A stretch of 6,998 nucleotides of DNA from Acidimicrobiaceae bacterium (GCA_027459565.1 DAIDIA010000154.1:1-6998); one strand, 5' to 3'; shown: positions 1-5,828, numbered from the stretch's first letter. The notes: generated from the letters alone by a model not told the origin. Made by a program: numbers and translations.

Positions 1-558
1 ATCGTCGACCCGATCGACGGTACGACGAACTTCCTCTATGGCCACGGTTCGTTCGCAATCTCGATCGGCGCCTACGAGGGCGAAACGGGGATCGCCGGTG
101 TGGTCTTCGACCCCATTCGCAATGAGACGTTCGCGGCTTCGCTCGGGCACGGCGCGACGCGCAACGCAGAGCCGCTCCGCGCGCCGAGCGACGCTCCACC
201 ACTGAGCGAGGCCCTTCTCGGAACGGGATTCCACTATCTCGCCTCGCGCAGGCTCGTGCAGGCAAAGCTGCTGAACGGCGTGCTGCCCGCCGTCCGGGAC
301 ATCCGCCGCCAAGGCGCCGCGGCGCTCGACATCTGCTCGGTCGCCTGCCAACGCCTCGACGCCTACTACGAGGCAGAACTCAAACCCTGGGATGTCGCGG
401 CCGGCCTCATCATCGCGTCGGAGGCGGGATACTCCCACGAGTACCTCGACCTCGGCGGAGAGCTCGACCAGACGCTTTTGTTGTCACATCCCCTGCTCCT
501 CGCGCCACTGCGCCAGCTGCTGTCCGAGTCAGCGCTCGCAGTCAATGCCCCGGCGTAG
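1..558 (+). CDS. Inositol monophosphatase family phosphatase, N-terminus missing
   Basis: The reading frame is open from the first base of the window and ends at TAG 556-558, giving 185 visible residues. The family usually has about 260, so roughly the first 80 lie to the left. Residues 3-10 (DPIDGTTN) are family motif 1, whose aspartates D3 and D6 bind catalytic Mg2+. WDVAAG at 130-135 is motif 2, with the third metal aspartate D131. The RRQGAAALD stretch at 102-110 matches the usual segment before it. Enzymes of this fold remove phosphate from small phosphomonoesters such as inositol 1-phosphate, histidinol phosphate (HisN) or 3'-phosphoadenosine phosphates (CysQ), in the cytoplasm. The metal-binding glutamate that normally lies upstream is outside the window. 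The visible part does not fix the substrate. A short hairpin begins at the stop codon, and ppa follows 71 bases later on the same strand. Family assignment is secure; specificity is not. Confidence 0.93.
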   Translation: MVDPIDGTTNFLYGHGSFAISIGAYEGETGIAGVVFDPIRNETFAASLGHGATRNAEPLRAPSDAPPLSEALLGTGFHYLASRRLVQAKLLNGVLPAVRDIRRQGAAALDICSVACQRLDAYYEAELKPWDVAAGLIIASEAGYSHEYLDLGGELDQTLLLSHPLLLAPLRQLLSESALAVNAPA

Positions 559-575
559 GCGAAGCGCCTATATTT
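556..575 (+). terminator. Short hairpin overlapping the stop codon, possible terminator
   Basis: TAGGCG (556-561), loop AAG, then CGCCTA (565-570) forms a perfect 6-bp stem, followed directly by TATTT (571-575). The left arm begins with the TAG stop codon of the phosphatase gene. It resembles a small intrinsic terminator, but the stem is short and the T-rich tail is brief. The same AT-rich stretch could equally be the -10 element of a ppa promoter, so the reading is uncertain. Confidence 0.35.
569..574 (+). promoter_or_regulatory. Candidate -10 element for ppa
   Basis: TATATT at 569-574 is a strong match to the bacterial -10 consensus and stands out in GC-rich surroundings. It would place the transcription start near 581, about 50 bases before the ppa ATG. 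No good -35 hexamer is visible 16-19 bases upstream, where the sequence is still coding. It overlaps the right arm and tail of the hairpin at 556-575, so only one of the two readings may be correct. Confidence 0.35.
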
Positions 576-629
576 GGCCCGAAGGTCGAGAGATCGAGTC
601 TTTGAATCCGAAACCACGAAGGAGCAACC

Positions 630-1121
630 ATGGAGTTCGATGTGCTGATAGAGATCCCGCGAGGTCAGCGCAACAAGTACGAGGTCGATCACGAGAGCGG
701 CCGGATCCGACTCGACAGGACGCTCTTCACCTCGACGACCTATCCCACGGACTACGGCTACATCGAGAACACGCTTGGTGAGGACGGCGATCCACTCGAT
801 GCGCTGGTGATCCTGGAGGAGCCGACGTTCCCGGGTTGCCTGATCTTGTCCCGACCGATCGCGGTCTTCCAGATGACCGATGAGAAGGGGCCCGACGCGA
901 AGGTGATCTGTGTGCCTGCGGGGGATCCGCGCTACGAGCACATGCAAGATCTCAGCGACATCCCGAGCCACCAGCGCGGAATGATCCAGCACTTCTTCGA
1001 GGTCTACAAGGCGCTCGAGCCGGGCAAGCTCGTGAAGGAGTTGCGCTGGGAGGACCGAAGCGCCGCGGAGACCGAGATCACCGAGGCCTTCGCGCGCGAG
1101 CGGTCCAACACCGCCCACTGA
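630..1121 (+). CDS. ppa: Inorganic pyrophosphatase, family I
   Basis: This 163-residue cytoplasmic enzyme hydrolyses pyrophosphate to two phosphates and so drives biosynthetic reactions that release PPi. The family signature DGDPLDA is at 52-58 and supplies metal-binding D52, D54 and D57. Other residues matching the E. coli active site by alignment from memory are E8, K16, E18, R30, Y42, D84, D89, K91, Y126 and K127. Length and sequence are close to the mycobacterial enzyme (162 residues from memory), including H21. The second active-site histidine reported there, H86, is lysine here. The ATG at 630 is preceded by AAGGAG (619-624) with a 5-base spacer, so the start is firm. It is co-directional with the upstream phosphatase gene, but the 71-base gap and the hairpin suggest it may have its own promoter. 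It converges on the Rieske oxygenase gene. Confidence 0.98.
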   Translation: MEFDVLIEIPRGQRNKYEVDHESGRIRLDRTLFTSTTYPTDYGYIENTLGEDGDPLDALVILEEPTFPGCLILSRPIAVFQMTDEKGPDAKVICVPAGDPRYEHMQDLSDIPSHQRGMIQHFFEVYKALEPGKLVKELRWEDRSAAETEITEAFARERSNTAH

Positions 1122-1130
1122 ACGAGATCG

Positions 1131-1148
1131 CGCCGGCGCAACCCGGCG
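1131..1148. terminator. GC hairpin between convergent genes
   Basis: CGCCGG (1131-1136), loop CGCAAC, CCGGCG (1143-1148) forms a perfect 6-bp inverted repeat in the 42-base space between the stop codons of ppa (plus) and the Rieske gene (minus). Its position suits a bidirectional terminator. There is no T-run on either side, so this rests on position and symmetry alone, and such hairpins arise easily in GC-rich DNA. Confidence 0.35.
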
Positions 1149-1163
1149 GCGGAGATCGATGGG

Positions 1164-2240
1164 TCATGGACGCGCCCGGACGATTCCCTCCGCGTCGATC
1201 TCGAATTCCGCGTCGCCCTTCGCCCCCGTGAGCGCGGCGATCATCCTTCGCGCCGCGAGCGCTCCCCGGTCGATCCCGGCGACGGCCTCGGTGCCGTCAG
1301 TGTCTTGTGCGATCCGTCTCTCGAGAATATTCAGCGCGTCGACGTCCTCGATGACAATTTTCTGCTGCATCGCATCGAGGGTCGCGCTCACCTCCTCGTC
1401 GTCGAGGGAGAAATCACGACAGACCGCCCAGAAGTCATAGGTCCGATCCGCGCTCGACGGTGTCAGCCCATAGAGGATCTTGAGATGAAAGGCATCGGGA
1501 TCCGCGCCGGACACATCGGGCGGGCGACCCGCGGGTGCAATGCGCACATTCAGCTGATAGTAGGAGGGCGCGAAATACTCGATGTCTTGCCACCGATCGA
1601 TCGGAGAGGCGAGCCCCGTCGTCCGCGCGTAGAACGGAGGGCACTCGACCCCCTCCATATGCCTGCTCAAGAGGACGCTACTGTTCTCGCGGTCGATCCG
1701 GGTGTGAACCGGAGTTGCGGCAACCTCGGGAGTCCCGATGTTGGCACGGTGCAGGTAGGTCTCGTGCGAGAGATCAAGCAGGTTGTCGACCAAAAGCTCG
1801 AACCGGCAGTCGATCGGTGCCATGCCGGTGACGGCGCTCCAATGGGGGTCGCCCGCGATCCATGGTGTCGCAGGCGGGCGAATCGCGCCCGGCGACCTGT
1901 CACCGATCCATACCCAGGTCCACATGCCCTGTTCGACGATCGGATAGGTGGCCACGTCGGACCGTGGGGGAACCAGCTCCTGGCCGGGCACGGAGATGCA
2001 CCTCCCCTCGCAGTCGAAGGAGAAGCCGTGGTATCCACAGACCAGGGACTCCCCCTCGAGGCGACCGCGCGAGAGCGGGTATCGACGGTGCGGACAGCGG
2101 TCGCGCAGCGCGACGACGCGCCCATCGGGGACGCGGTAGCAGACGATGTCATGACCACACACCGTTCGCGCGAGCAGGCCGTCGGTGATCTCGCGTGTCA
2201 ACGCGATGACATACCACTGGTTCTCTGGTACATGATGCAT
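1164..2240 (-). CDS. Rieske non-heme iron oxygenase, VanA type
   Basis: The product has 358 residues when started at the ATG at 2240. The N-terminal Rieske [2Fe-2S] site is C49-P-H51 and C68-G-Y-H71, separated by 16 residues. The C-terminal catalytic domain has NLLDLSHETYLH at 153-164, which supplies mononuclear-iron ligands H159 and H164. A third carboxylate ligand is probably D299 in the VIEDVDALN segment. D156 is the likely residue linking the two centres. This layout and the opening NQWYVIAL are typical of oxygenase subunits of vanillate or dicamba O-demethylases and related enzymes, which use NAD(P)H-derived electrons and O2 to demethylate or hydroxylate aromatic or other ring compounds. 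No ferredoxin or reductase gene is nearby, so the electron donor must be encoded elsewhere. The substrate cannot be inferred. A longer reading from TTG at 2288 is rejected because it would start inside a perfect hairpin and ignore the Shine-Dalgarno sequence. Confidence 0.93.
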   Translation of the reverse strand: MHHVPENQWYVIALTREITDGLLARTVCGHDIVCYRVPDGRVVALRDRCPHRRYPLSRGRLEGESLVCGYHGFSFDCEGRCISVPGQELVPPRSDVATYPIVEQGMWTWVWIGDRSPGAIRPPATPWIAGDPHWSAVTGMAPIDCRFELLVDNLLDLSHETYLHRANIGTPEVAATPVHTRIDRENSSVLLSRHMEGVECPPFYARTTGLASPIDRWQDIEYFAPSYYQLNVRIAPAGRPPDVSGADPDAFHLKILYGLTPSSADRTYDFWAVCRDFSLDDEEVSATLDAMQQKIVIEDVDALNILERRIAQDTDGTEAVAGIDRGALAARRMIAALTGAKGDAEFEIDAEGIVRARP

Positions 2241-2244
2241 GGCC

Positions 2245-2250
2245 ACCTCC
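2245..2250 (-). promoter_or_regulatory. Ribosome binding site fixing the oxygenase start
   Basis: On the minus strand GGAGGT lies 4 bases before the ATG at 2240-2238. This near-perfect Shine-Dalgarno sequence selects the start giving MHHVPENQWY, which is also where family members normally begin, over the TTG 16 codons further upstream. Confidence 0.85.
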
Positions 2251-2275
2251 GCGATACCCCAGGCGCCGCGCCGTC

Positions 2276-2311
2276 CGATCCCCTCCAACGGGGATCGACG
2301 CGCGAACGCGT
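2276..2311. promoter_or_regulatory. Two abutting perfect inverted repeats upstream of the oxygenase gene
   Basis: CGATCCCC (2276-2283), loop TCCAAC, GGGGATCG (2290-2297) is a perfect 8-bp inverted repeat. It is immediately followed by ACGCG (2298-2302), loop CGAA, CGCGT (2307-2311), a perfect 5-bp repeat. Together they lie 36-71 bases before the oxygenase start codon, in its leader or promoter. They could be an operator for a dimeric regulator or paired leader RNA hairpins. The symmetry is seen directly; the function is inferred. No regulator gene for the oxygenase is adjacent. Confidence 0.45.
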
Positions 2312-2687
2312 GGAAAACTGGTCATTCCTACCACTCGCGCGCGCGGTCCGAATCACCCGGGCACGAGGGACCCCGGGCCCGAGATCGGGCGAGGCGCGCT
2401 TCGCGAGAGTCCCGCGGCAAGGGCGCGATACCCGCCAAGGTATTCGCGCGTCCGGTCGGGCAAATCACCCCCTGAGCTGGATGTGCGTCAGAGTTCACAA
2501 ATTCGAGAAATGCGGGCAAACTCCTTGCCGAGGTCTCGCGCAAAGCGTAGAGTCTCTCAACGTCAGTCTGGAATTGACCGCGTCCGGTCGTTCATCTGCG
2601 ACATCTGCTGGCGGGGGGCCACACAGGTGCGCAGTTTGTTCGCGCGACCGGAGGTGATGCTCAAGGCATCGACTAAGGAGTAATACC
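2312..2687. other. Non-coding divergent region between oxygenase and whiB genes
   Basis: I see no gene in this stretch; the reading frames crossing it have no recognisable protein character. It holds a GC hairpin at 2377-2390 (GCCCGA, GA, TCGGGC), a CRP-like imperfect dyad at 2482-2499, a candidate whiB promoter at 2525-2553, and then about 130 bases of leader up to the whiB start. Its size suits two divergent promoters plus regulation. No convincing promoter for the oxygenase could be picked out. Confidence 0.6.
2525..2553 (+). promoter_or_regulatory. Candidate whiB promoter
   Basis: TTGCCG (2525-2530) and TAGAGT (2548-2553) are separated by exactly 17 bases and match housekeeping sigma-factor -35 and TANNNT -10 elements. 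Transcription would start near 2560, leaving an untranslated leader of about 128 bases before the GTG at 2688. Both hexamers deviate from consensus, so this is a candidate only. Confidence 0.45.
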
Positions 2688-2978
2688 GTGGCCCTCATTT
2701 GGAATAGGTCGATCGAGTGGGATTGTGAGGACTGGCGCGAGCGTGCGGCCTGTCGAGACACCGATCCCGATCTTTTCTTCCCTGTCGGTTCAACCGGACT
2801 TGCCGTGGATCAGATCCGTGCAGCCAAGTCGATCTGTGAACACTGCGAAGTGAAATCGGAGTGTCTGGAGTTTGCGCTGATCTCCAACCAGGAATCTGGT
2901 GTCTGGGGGGGCGCAACCGAGGATGAGCGGCGCAGGCTCCGCCGAACCCGGCTCGCGGAGCAACGCCAAGCCTCCTAG
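2688..2978 (+). CDS. whiB1: WhiB1-like iron-sulfur transcription regulator
   Basis: The product has 96 residues. WhiB proteins are small actinobacterial regulators that hold a [4Fe-4S] cluster through four cysteines and act with the principal sigma factor; WhiB1 of mycobacteria is essential and its cluster reacts with nitric oxide. The ligands here are C22, C50, C53 and C59 (C-x27-C-x2-C-x5-C). The GVWGG turn is at 71-75, followed by a basic tail from about 81 (RRRLRRTR). The RDTDPDLFFPVG segment after C22 closely matches WhiB1. The GTG start is supported by AAGGAG at 2675-2680 with a 7-base spacer. Relative to the 84-residue mycobacterial WhiB1 (from memory) there is an extra N-terminal segment of about a dozen residues that includes a fifth cysteine, C13. 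The gene converges on a pdtaS-like gene, as in M. tuberculosis, which supports the WhiB1 rather than another WhiB assignment. Confidence 0.92.
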   Translation: MALIWNRSIEWDCEDWRERAACRDTDPDLFFPVGSTGLAVDQIRAAKSICEHCEVKSECLEFALISNQESGVWGGATEDERRRLRRTRLAEQRQAS

Positions 2979-3027
2979 GCACCGTTCCACAGAGAGTTCC
3001 CCTGCGTCACCCCTGGCGCGCCACCGA

Positions 3028-3044
3028 TCGGGCTCTTCGCCCGA
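3028..3044. terminator. Hairpin between convergent whiB and pdtaS-like genes
   Basis: TCGGGC (3028-3033), loop TCTTC, GCCCGA (3039-3044) is a perfect 6-bp stem about midway between the whiB stop at 2978 and the kinase stop at 3081. It may terminate transcription from both sides. Neither flank has a T-run, so the call depends on position and symmetry. Confidence 0.4.
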
Positions 3045-3080
3045 CGCGCTCGCGGCGATGCTGCGACGAGACCGGGGTCC

Positions 3081-4613
3081 CTATCGCCGGAGGGGAATAT
3101 CGAGCGTCACCAGCGTTCCCCCGTTGCTCGAGACGGTAATACTTCCGCCGAGCTGGGTACGGATGAGGTCTCGCACGATGGAGAGACCGAGACTCTTGGT
3201 CCGGTTGATGTCGAACTTCTCGTCGATCCCGGATCCATTGTCGTGAATGGTCACGTGGAGTTGCGAGCGCCCAGTCCGGAACTGGAGGTCGATCTGTGGC
3301 TTCTCGACCGTCTCCGCGTTGAAGGCGTGCTCTGCCGCGTTCTGCAGGAGTTCGGCGATGACGACCGCGAGTGGAGTCGCGACGTCCGCCGAGACATCAC
3401 CGACATCGCCGCCGACCGTGATCTTGACGCGCGATCCCGTGACGTTCGCATCCCTCGCGAGGCTGACGAGCGCCGGGACGATCTCATCGAAGCGCACCTG
3501 GTCGCCGGGCTCTCTGGCCAGGATCTCGTGCACAAGCGCGATGGCGCGAATGCGCCGTTCGGCCTCGACCAACGCGGTGCGCGCAGAAAGATCGTCGACA
3601 CGGCGCGACTGGAGCCGCAAGAGCGAGGAGATCGTCTGGAGGTTGTTCTTCACACGATGATGGACCTCTCGGATCGCCGCGTCCTTGGAGAGCAGGAGCC
3701 GGTCGCGACGACGGAGGTCGGTGACGTCGCGCACCAAGAGCGCGGCGCCCGTGACCCGCTGGTTGTCGATGAGCGGAATGCAGTGCAACAAGATGATCGC
3801 ATCGTTGCGACGCTCCACCTCCTCGGAGGCAGGTAGGCGATTCGCGAAGGATTCGGAGATGGTGTCCGAATCCACGCCAAGCTCTCGGAGCGTTGAGCCG
3901 AGCAGTGCGGAGACGATCCCGACGCGGTGCAGCGCGTTGACCGCGTTGGGTGAGGCGAAGTTGATCCGCTGCTCGGCGTCGAGCACGATGACTCCGTCTC
4001 CCACCCTCGGCGCGTCTTCAATCATCTCCTCGTCGCCAAGGAACGGGTAGATCCCCGCGTTCACCATCTCCGCAAAGCGCTCGAACAGCCGCATATAGAC
4101 CCGTTCGAGCCCTCCGGTGCGACGCCCGACCGTCGGCGACCAGACGCGCTCGACGACCGCGATGACCTCGCCGTGGAGCCGGACCGGGATGCACTCGCGG
4201 TGGACCTCGCGCACAAGTCGGCTGTCATCGTCATTGAGGGTGGTGATCTGTCCGGTCAACCATGCCTCGTGCACGAGCGGGATGTCCTCCGCGTCAAAGA
4301 CCCTGCCGACGAGATCGTTCTGGAACAGCGTCTGACTCGTCGTCGGCCGGATCTGGGCGTCTACGACGAACTGCAGTCGATCGCCGCCGATCGTGGAGTA
4401 GTCCGCGCGCCGTTCGGAGGGCTTCGATTCGGGGTTCGCGTGGGTACGGAGGGCGGGATGCTCATGGGTTGCCCGATGGGGGATGTAGAGCACGAGATCG
4501 GAAAACGAGAGGTCCGAGAGAAGCCCCCATCGGGCGGTCAGTCGGTCGAGATGCTCCTGGACGCGAGCCTCAGCGCTCTCGTGCCCGGATTCATGCTCCG
4601 GGGAGGGCGTCAT
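3081..4613 (-). CDS. pdtaS: PdtaS-type cytosolic sensor histidine kinase
   Basis: The 510-residue product has no membrane segment. Order of parts: GAF-like sensor domain about 25-190; PAS domain about 200-300 (VGDGVIVLD to VRDVTDLRRRD); HisKA_2 dimerisation and phosphotransfer helices from about 309, with the phosphoacceptor in EVHHRVKNN (H318/H319, most likely H319); then an HATPase domain with N-box ELLQNAAEHAF (N425), G1 box DNGSGI (458-463) and G2 SLGLSIV (474-480). This order and the KDAAIREVHHRVKNNLQ region match mycobacterial PdtaS (Rv3220c, about 501 residues), which phosphorylates the ANTAR-domain regulator PdtaR to control RNA antitermination. No pdtaR-like gene is in the window. 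The ATG at 4613 overlaps the stop of the PHP gene (ATGA), with GGAGG at 4628-4624 about 10 bases upstream, so translation is probably coupled. The GAF domain carries an unusual histidine-rich insertion at about 46-78. Confidence 0.93.
   Translation of the reverse strand: MTPSPEHESGHESAEARVQEHLDRLTARWGLLSDLSFSDLVLYIPHRATHEHPALRTHANPESKPSERRADYSTIGGDRLQFVVDAQIRPTTSQTLFQNDLVGRVFDAEDIPLVHEAWLTGQITTLNDDDSRLVREVHRECIPVRLHGEVIAVVERVWSPTVGRRTGGLERVYMRLFERFAEMVNAGIYPFLGDEEMIEDAPRVGDGVIVLDAEQRINFASPNAVNALHRVGIVSALLGSTLRELGVDSDTISESFANRLPASEEVERRNDAIILLHCIPLIDNQRVTGAALLVRDVTDLRRRDRLLLSKDAAIREVHHRVKNNLQTISSLLRLQSRRVDDLSARTALVEAERRIRAIALVHEILAREPGDQVRFDEIVPALVSLARDANVTGSRVKITVGGDVGDVSADVATPLAVVIAELLQNAAEHAFNAETVEKPQIDLQFRTGRSQLHVTIHDNGSGIDEKFDINRTKSLGLSIVRDLIRTQLGGSITVSSNGGTLVTLDIPLRR
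4380..4478 (-). other. His-rich insertion in the GAF domain of the kinase
   Basis: This stretch encodes residues 46-78 of the PdtaS-like kinase. It interrupts the first strands of the GAF domain, between VLYIP and RLQFVVDAQIRP. It is polar, contains prolines, and has histidines at 46, 50, 52 and 58. From memory, M. tuberculosis PdtaS has only a short turn here, so about 30 residues look inserted. The frame is continuous on both sides. Confidence 0.6.
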
Positions 4614-5509
4614 CGATCCGCCGCCTCCGGGTCGAGCGGAACAGAGCGGCCGCGCCGCGAGGTGAAGGCGCGGAGCTCCCGGTAACCCGCGCGTCTCGCG
4701 TGTGCGACCAGTTCGTCGTGCCGATCCGCGACGTTGGGAACGCCGTGCGCGTCCGATGCGGTCGTCACCGGCACTCCCGCGGCGAAGAACATGCCGAGCA
4801 GATCGTCAGAGGGATACGGCTCATCGACGGGCTTTCGAAGGCCGGCGGACGAGATCTCCGCGGCCATGCCCGATCGCTTCGCCGCCTCCGCGATCCTGGC
4901 ATTGCACTCATTGAGCAGTGCCGCATCGGGTCGGCGGCCCGTCAGCTTGATGACGTCGGGATGTGCGAGCACATCACAGGTACGCGTTCCGGCGAGCTCC
5001 TCGAGTGCCTCGGTGTAGTCGCGCCAAGCCGCATCGGTTCCGACCGAGTCCCACTCGCGCATCGCAACCTCACTTCCGAGATTGTCGAACATCCACGTCC
5101 CGAGCCAGTGCACCGAGCCGAGAAGCACATCGAACGGATAGCCCGAGAGCAGCGCCGCGACGTCGTCCATGGAACCCCGGTAGTAATCGACCTCGAGACC
5201 GAGGATGACCGGGAGTCCCGCGCGCTTCGCCTCGAGGACGTCCTCGACGTAGGTATCGAGATCCGCGGTCGCGTGATGGTCGAAGTACGCGGCCATCTCC
5301 TCGCGGAGCCGCTCATTTTTCTCCTCTGCCCAGAATCTCTTCGCGACCCCCTGCACCTGGGTGAAGCGGAAGAGGTGCTCGGTCAGCGCGATCTCGCGCA
5401 CTCCGCGCGACTTGGCCATCTCACAGTACGCGCCAAGGCGTTCGAGACGGAGTTCGCCGTCGTCGGCACGCCGCTCGTGGGGCCAGAGGTGAACGTGGTA
5501 ATCGATCAT
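4610..5509 (-). CDS. PHP-domain phosphoesterase, histidinol-phosphatase-like
   Basis: The 299-residue product is a cytoplasmic polymerase-and-histidinol-phosphatase (PHP) metalloenzyme. The metal-binding motifs appear in the usual order: DYHVH at 3-7 (H5, H7), TEH at 43-45, LGLEVDY with E106, GSVH with H134, AHPD with H183, and SDAH with D253 and H255. The EISSAGLRKP segment at 218-227 followed by EPYPS at 230-234 resembles the HisK branch, which hydrolyses L-histidinol phosphate in histidine biosynthesis. No other his gene is present, so a different phosphomonoester substrate is possible. The ATG at 5509 is the only start codon near the conserved N-terminus; no clear Shine-Dalgarno sequence precedes it, so translation may be coupled to the DUF3107 gene 53 bases upstream. 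Its TGA shares 4 bases with the start of the kinase gene. Fold assignment is firm; substrate is moderate. Confidence 0.88.
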   Translation of the reverse strand: MIDYHVHLWPHERRADDGELRLERLGAYCEMAKSRGVREIALTEHLFRFTQVQGVAKRFWAEEKNERLREEMAAYFDHHATADLDTYVEDVLEAKRAGLPVILGLEVDYYRGSMDDVAALLSGYPFDVLLGSVHWLGTWMFDNLGSEVAMREWDSVGTDAAWRDYTEALEELAGTRTCDVLAHPDVIKLTGRRPDAALLNECNARIAEAAKRSGMAAEISSAGLRKPVDEPYPSDDLLGMFFAAGVPVTTASDAHGVPNVADRHDELVAHARRAGYRELRAFTSRRGRSVPLDPEAADR

Positions 5510-5562
5510 CGACGTCCGCGACGCGCCGCGACGGTTTGGTGCGTCATTGCGCGATGATCCGG

Positions 5563-5799
5563 CTAGGACGCGCCGAATCCAACCTTCCGGCCATCGTCTT
5601 GTGTACCGACCTCGACATAGGCGATCCGGGCACAGGGAACACCGATCCGCCGCCCGCGCTTGTCCTCGAACCAGATGACGCCCTCGGGGTTCGAGAATGC
5701 GACCTCGATCTGGGCAAGCACCGCCTCCTGGGTGACCTCACTGGCGAGCTCGATGTCAAGCTCCCGCGCTGCCTGGAAAATTCCGATACGTACGTCCAC
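5563..5799 (-). CDS. DUF3107 family protein, function unknown
   Basis: This 78-residue protein matches the actinobacterial DUF3107 pattern as I recall it: a start like MDVRIGI, a middle acidic helix (about 20-36), GVIWFEDKRGRRIGVP at 40-55, and a C-terminal AYVEVG...KVGFG ending. No enzymatic motif, signal peptide or membrane segment is seen, and I know of no established function. The start is GTG at 5799, with GAGAGGA at 5813-5807 on the minus strand 7 bases before it. A good candidate promoter lies 30-60 bases upstream. It is therefore probably the first gene of an operon with the PHP phosphatase and the PdtaS-like kinase. Confidence 0.9.
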   Translation of the reverse strand: MDVRIGIFQAARELDIELASEVTQEAVLAQIEVAFSNPEGVIWFEDKRGRRIGVPCARIAYVEVGTQDDGRKVGFGAS

Positions 5800-5828
5800 G
5801 CGTGCGTCCTCTCTCTTGTTGCCAATCT

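Noticed and set aside
366..1118. A 250-codon minus-strand frame opposite ppa and the phosphatase gene
   Set aside because: It overlaps two secure genes and has no family resemblance; it is a shadow frame.
2241..2288. A longer N-terminus for the oxygenase starting at TTG 2288
   Set aside because: GGAGGT sits 4 bases before the ATG at 2240, homologues start there, and the TTG lies inside a perfect inverted repeat.
2328..2543. A 71-codon minus-strand frame in the divergent region
   Set aside because: It has no ribosome binding site or recognisable sequence and crosses the predicted whiB promoter; treated as non-coding.
1305..2657. A 450-codon open frame on the plus strand opposite the Rieske gene
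   Set aside because: It is antisense to a gene with intact catalytic motifs, runs on into non-coding DNA, and its translation is Arg/Pro/Gly-rich with no recognisable domain. Long antisense frames are common in GC-rich coding DNA.
3014..3023. 10-bp palindrome TGGCGCGCCA near the whiB-pdtaS junction
   Set aside because: Self-complementary GC strings of this length are expected by chance in such GC-rich DNA, and it has no loop for a hairpin.
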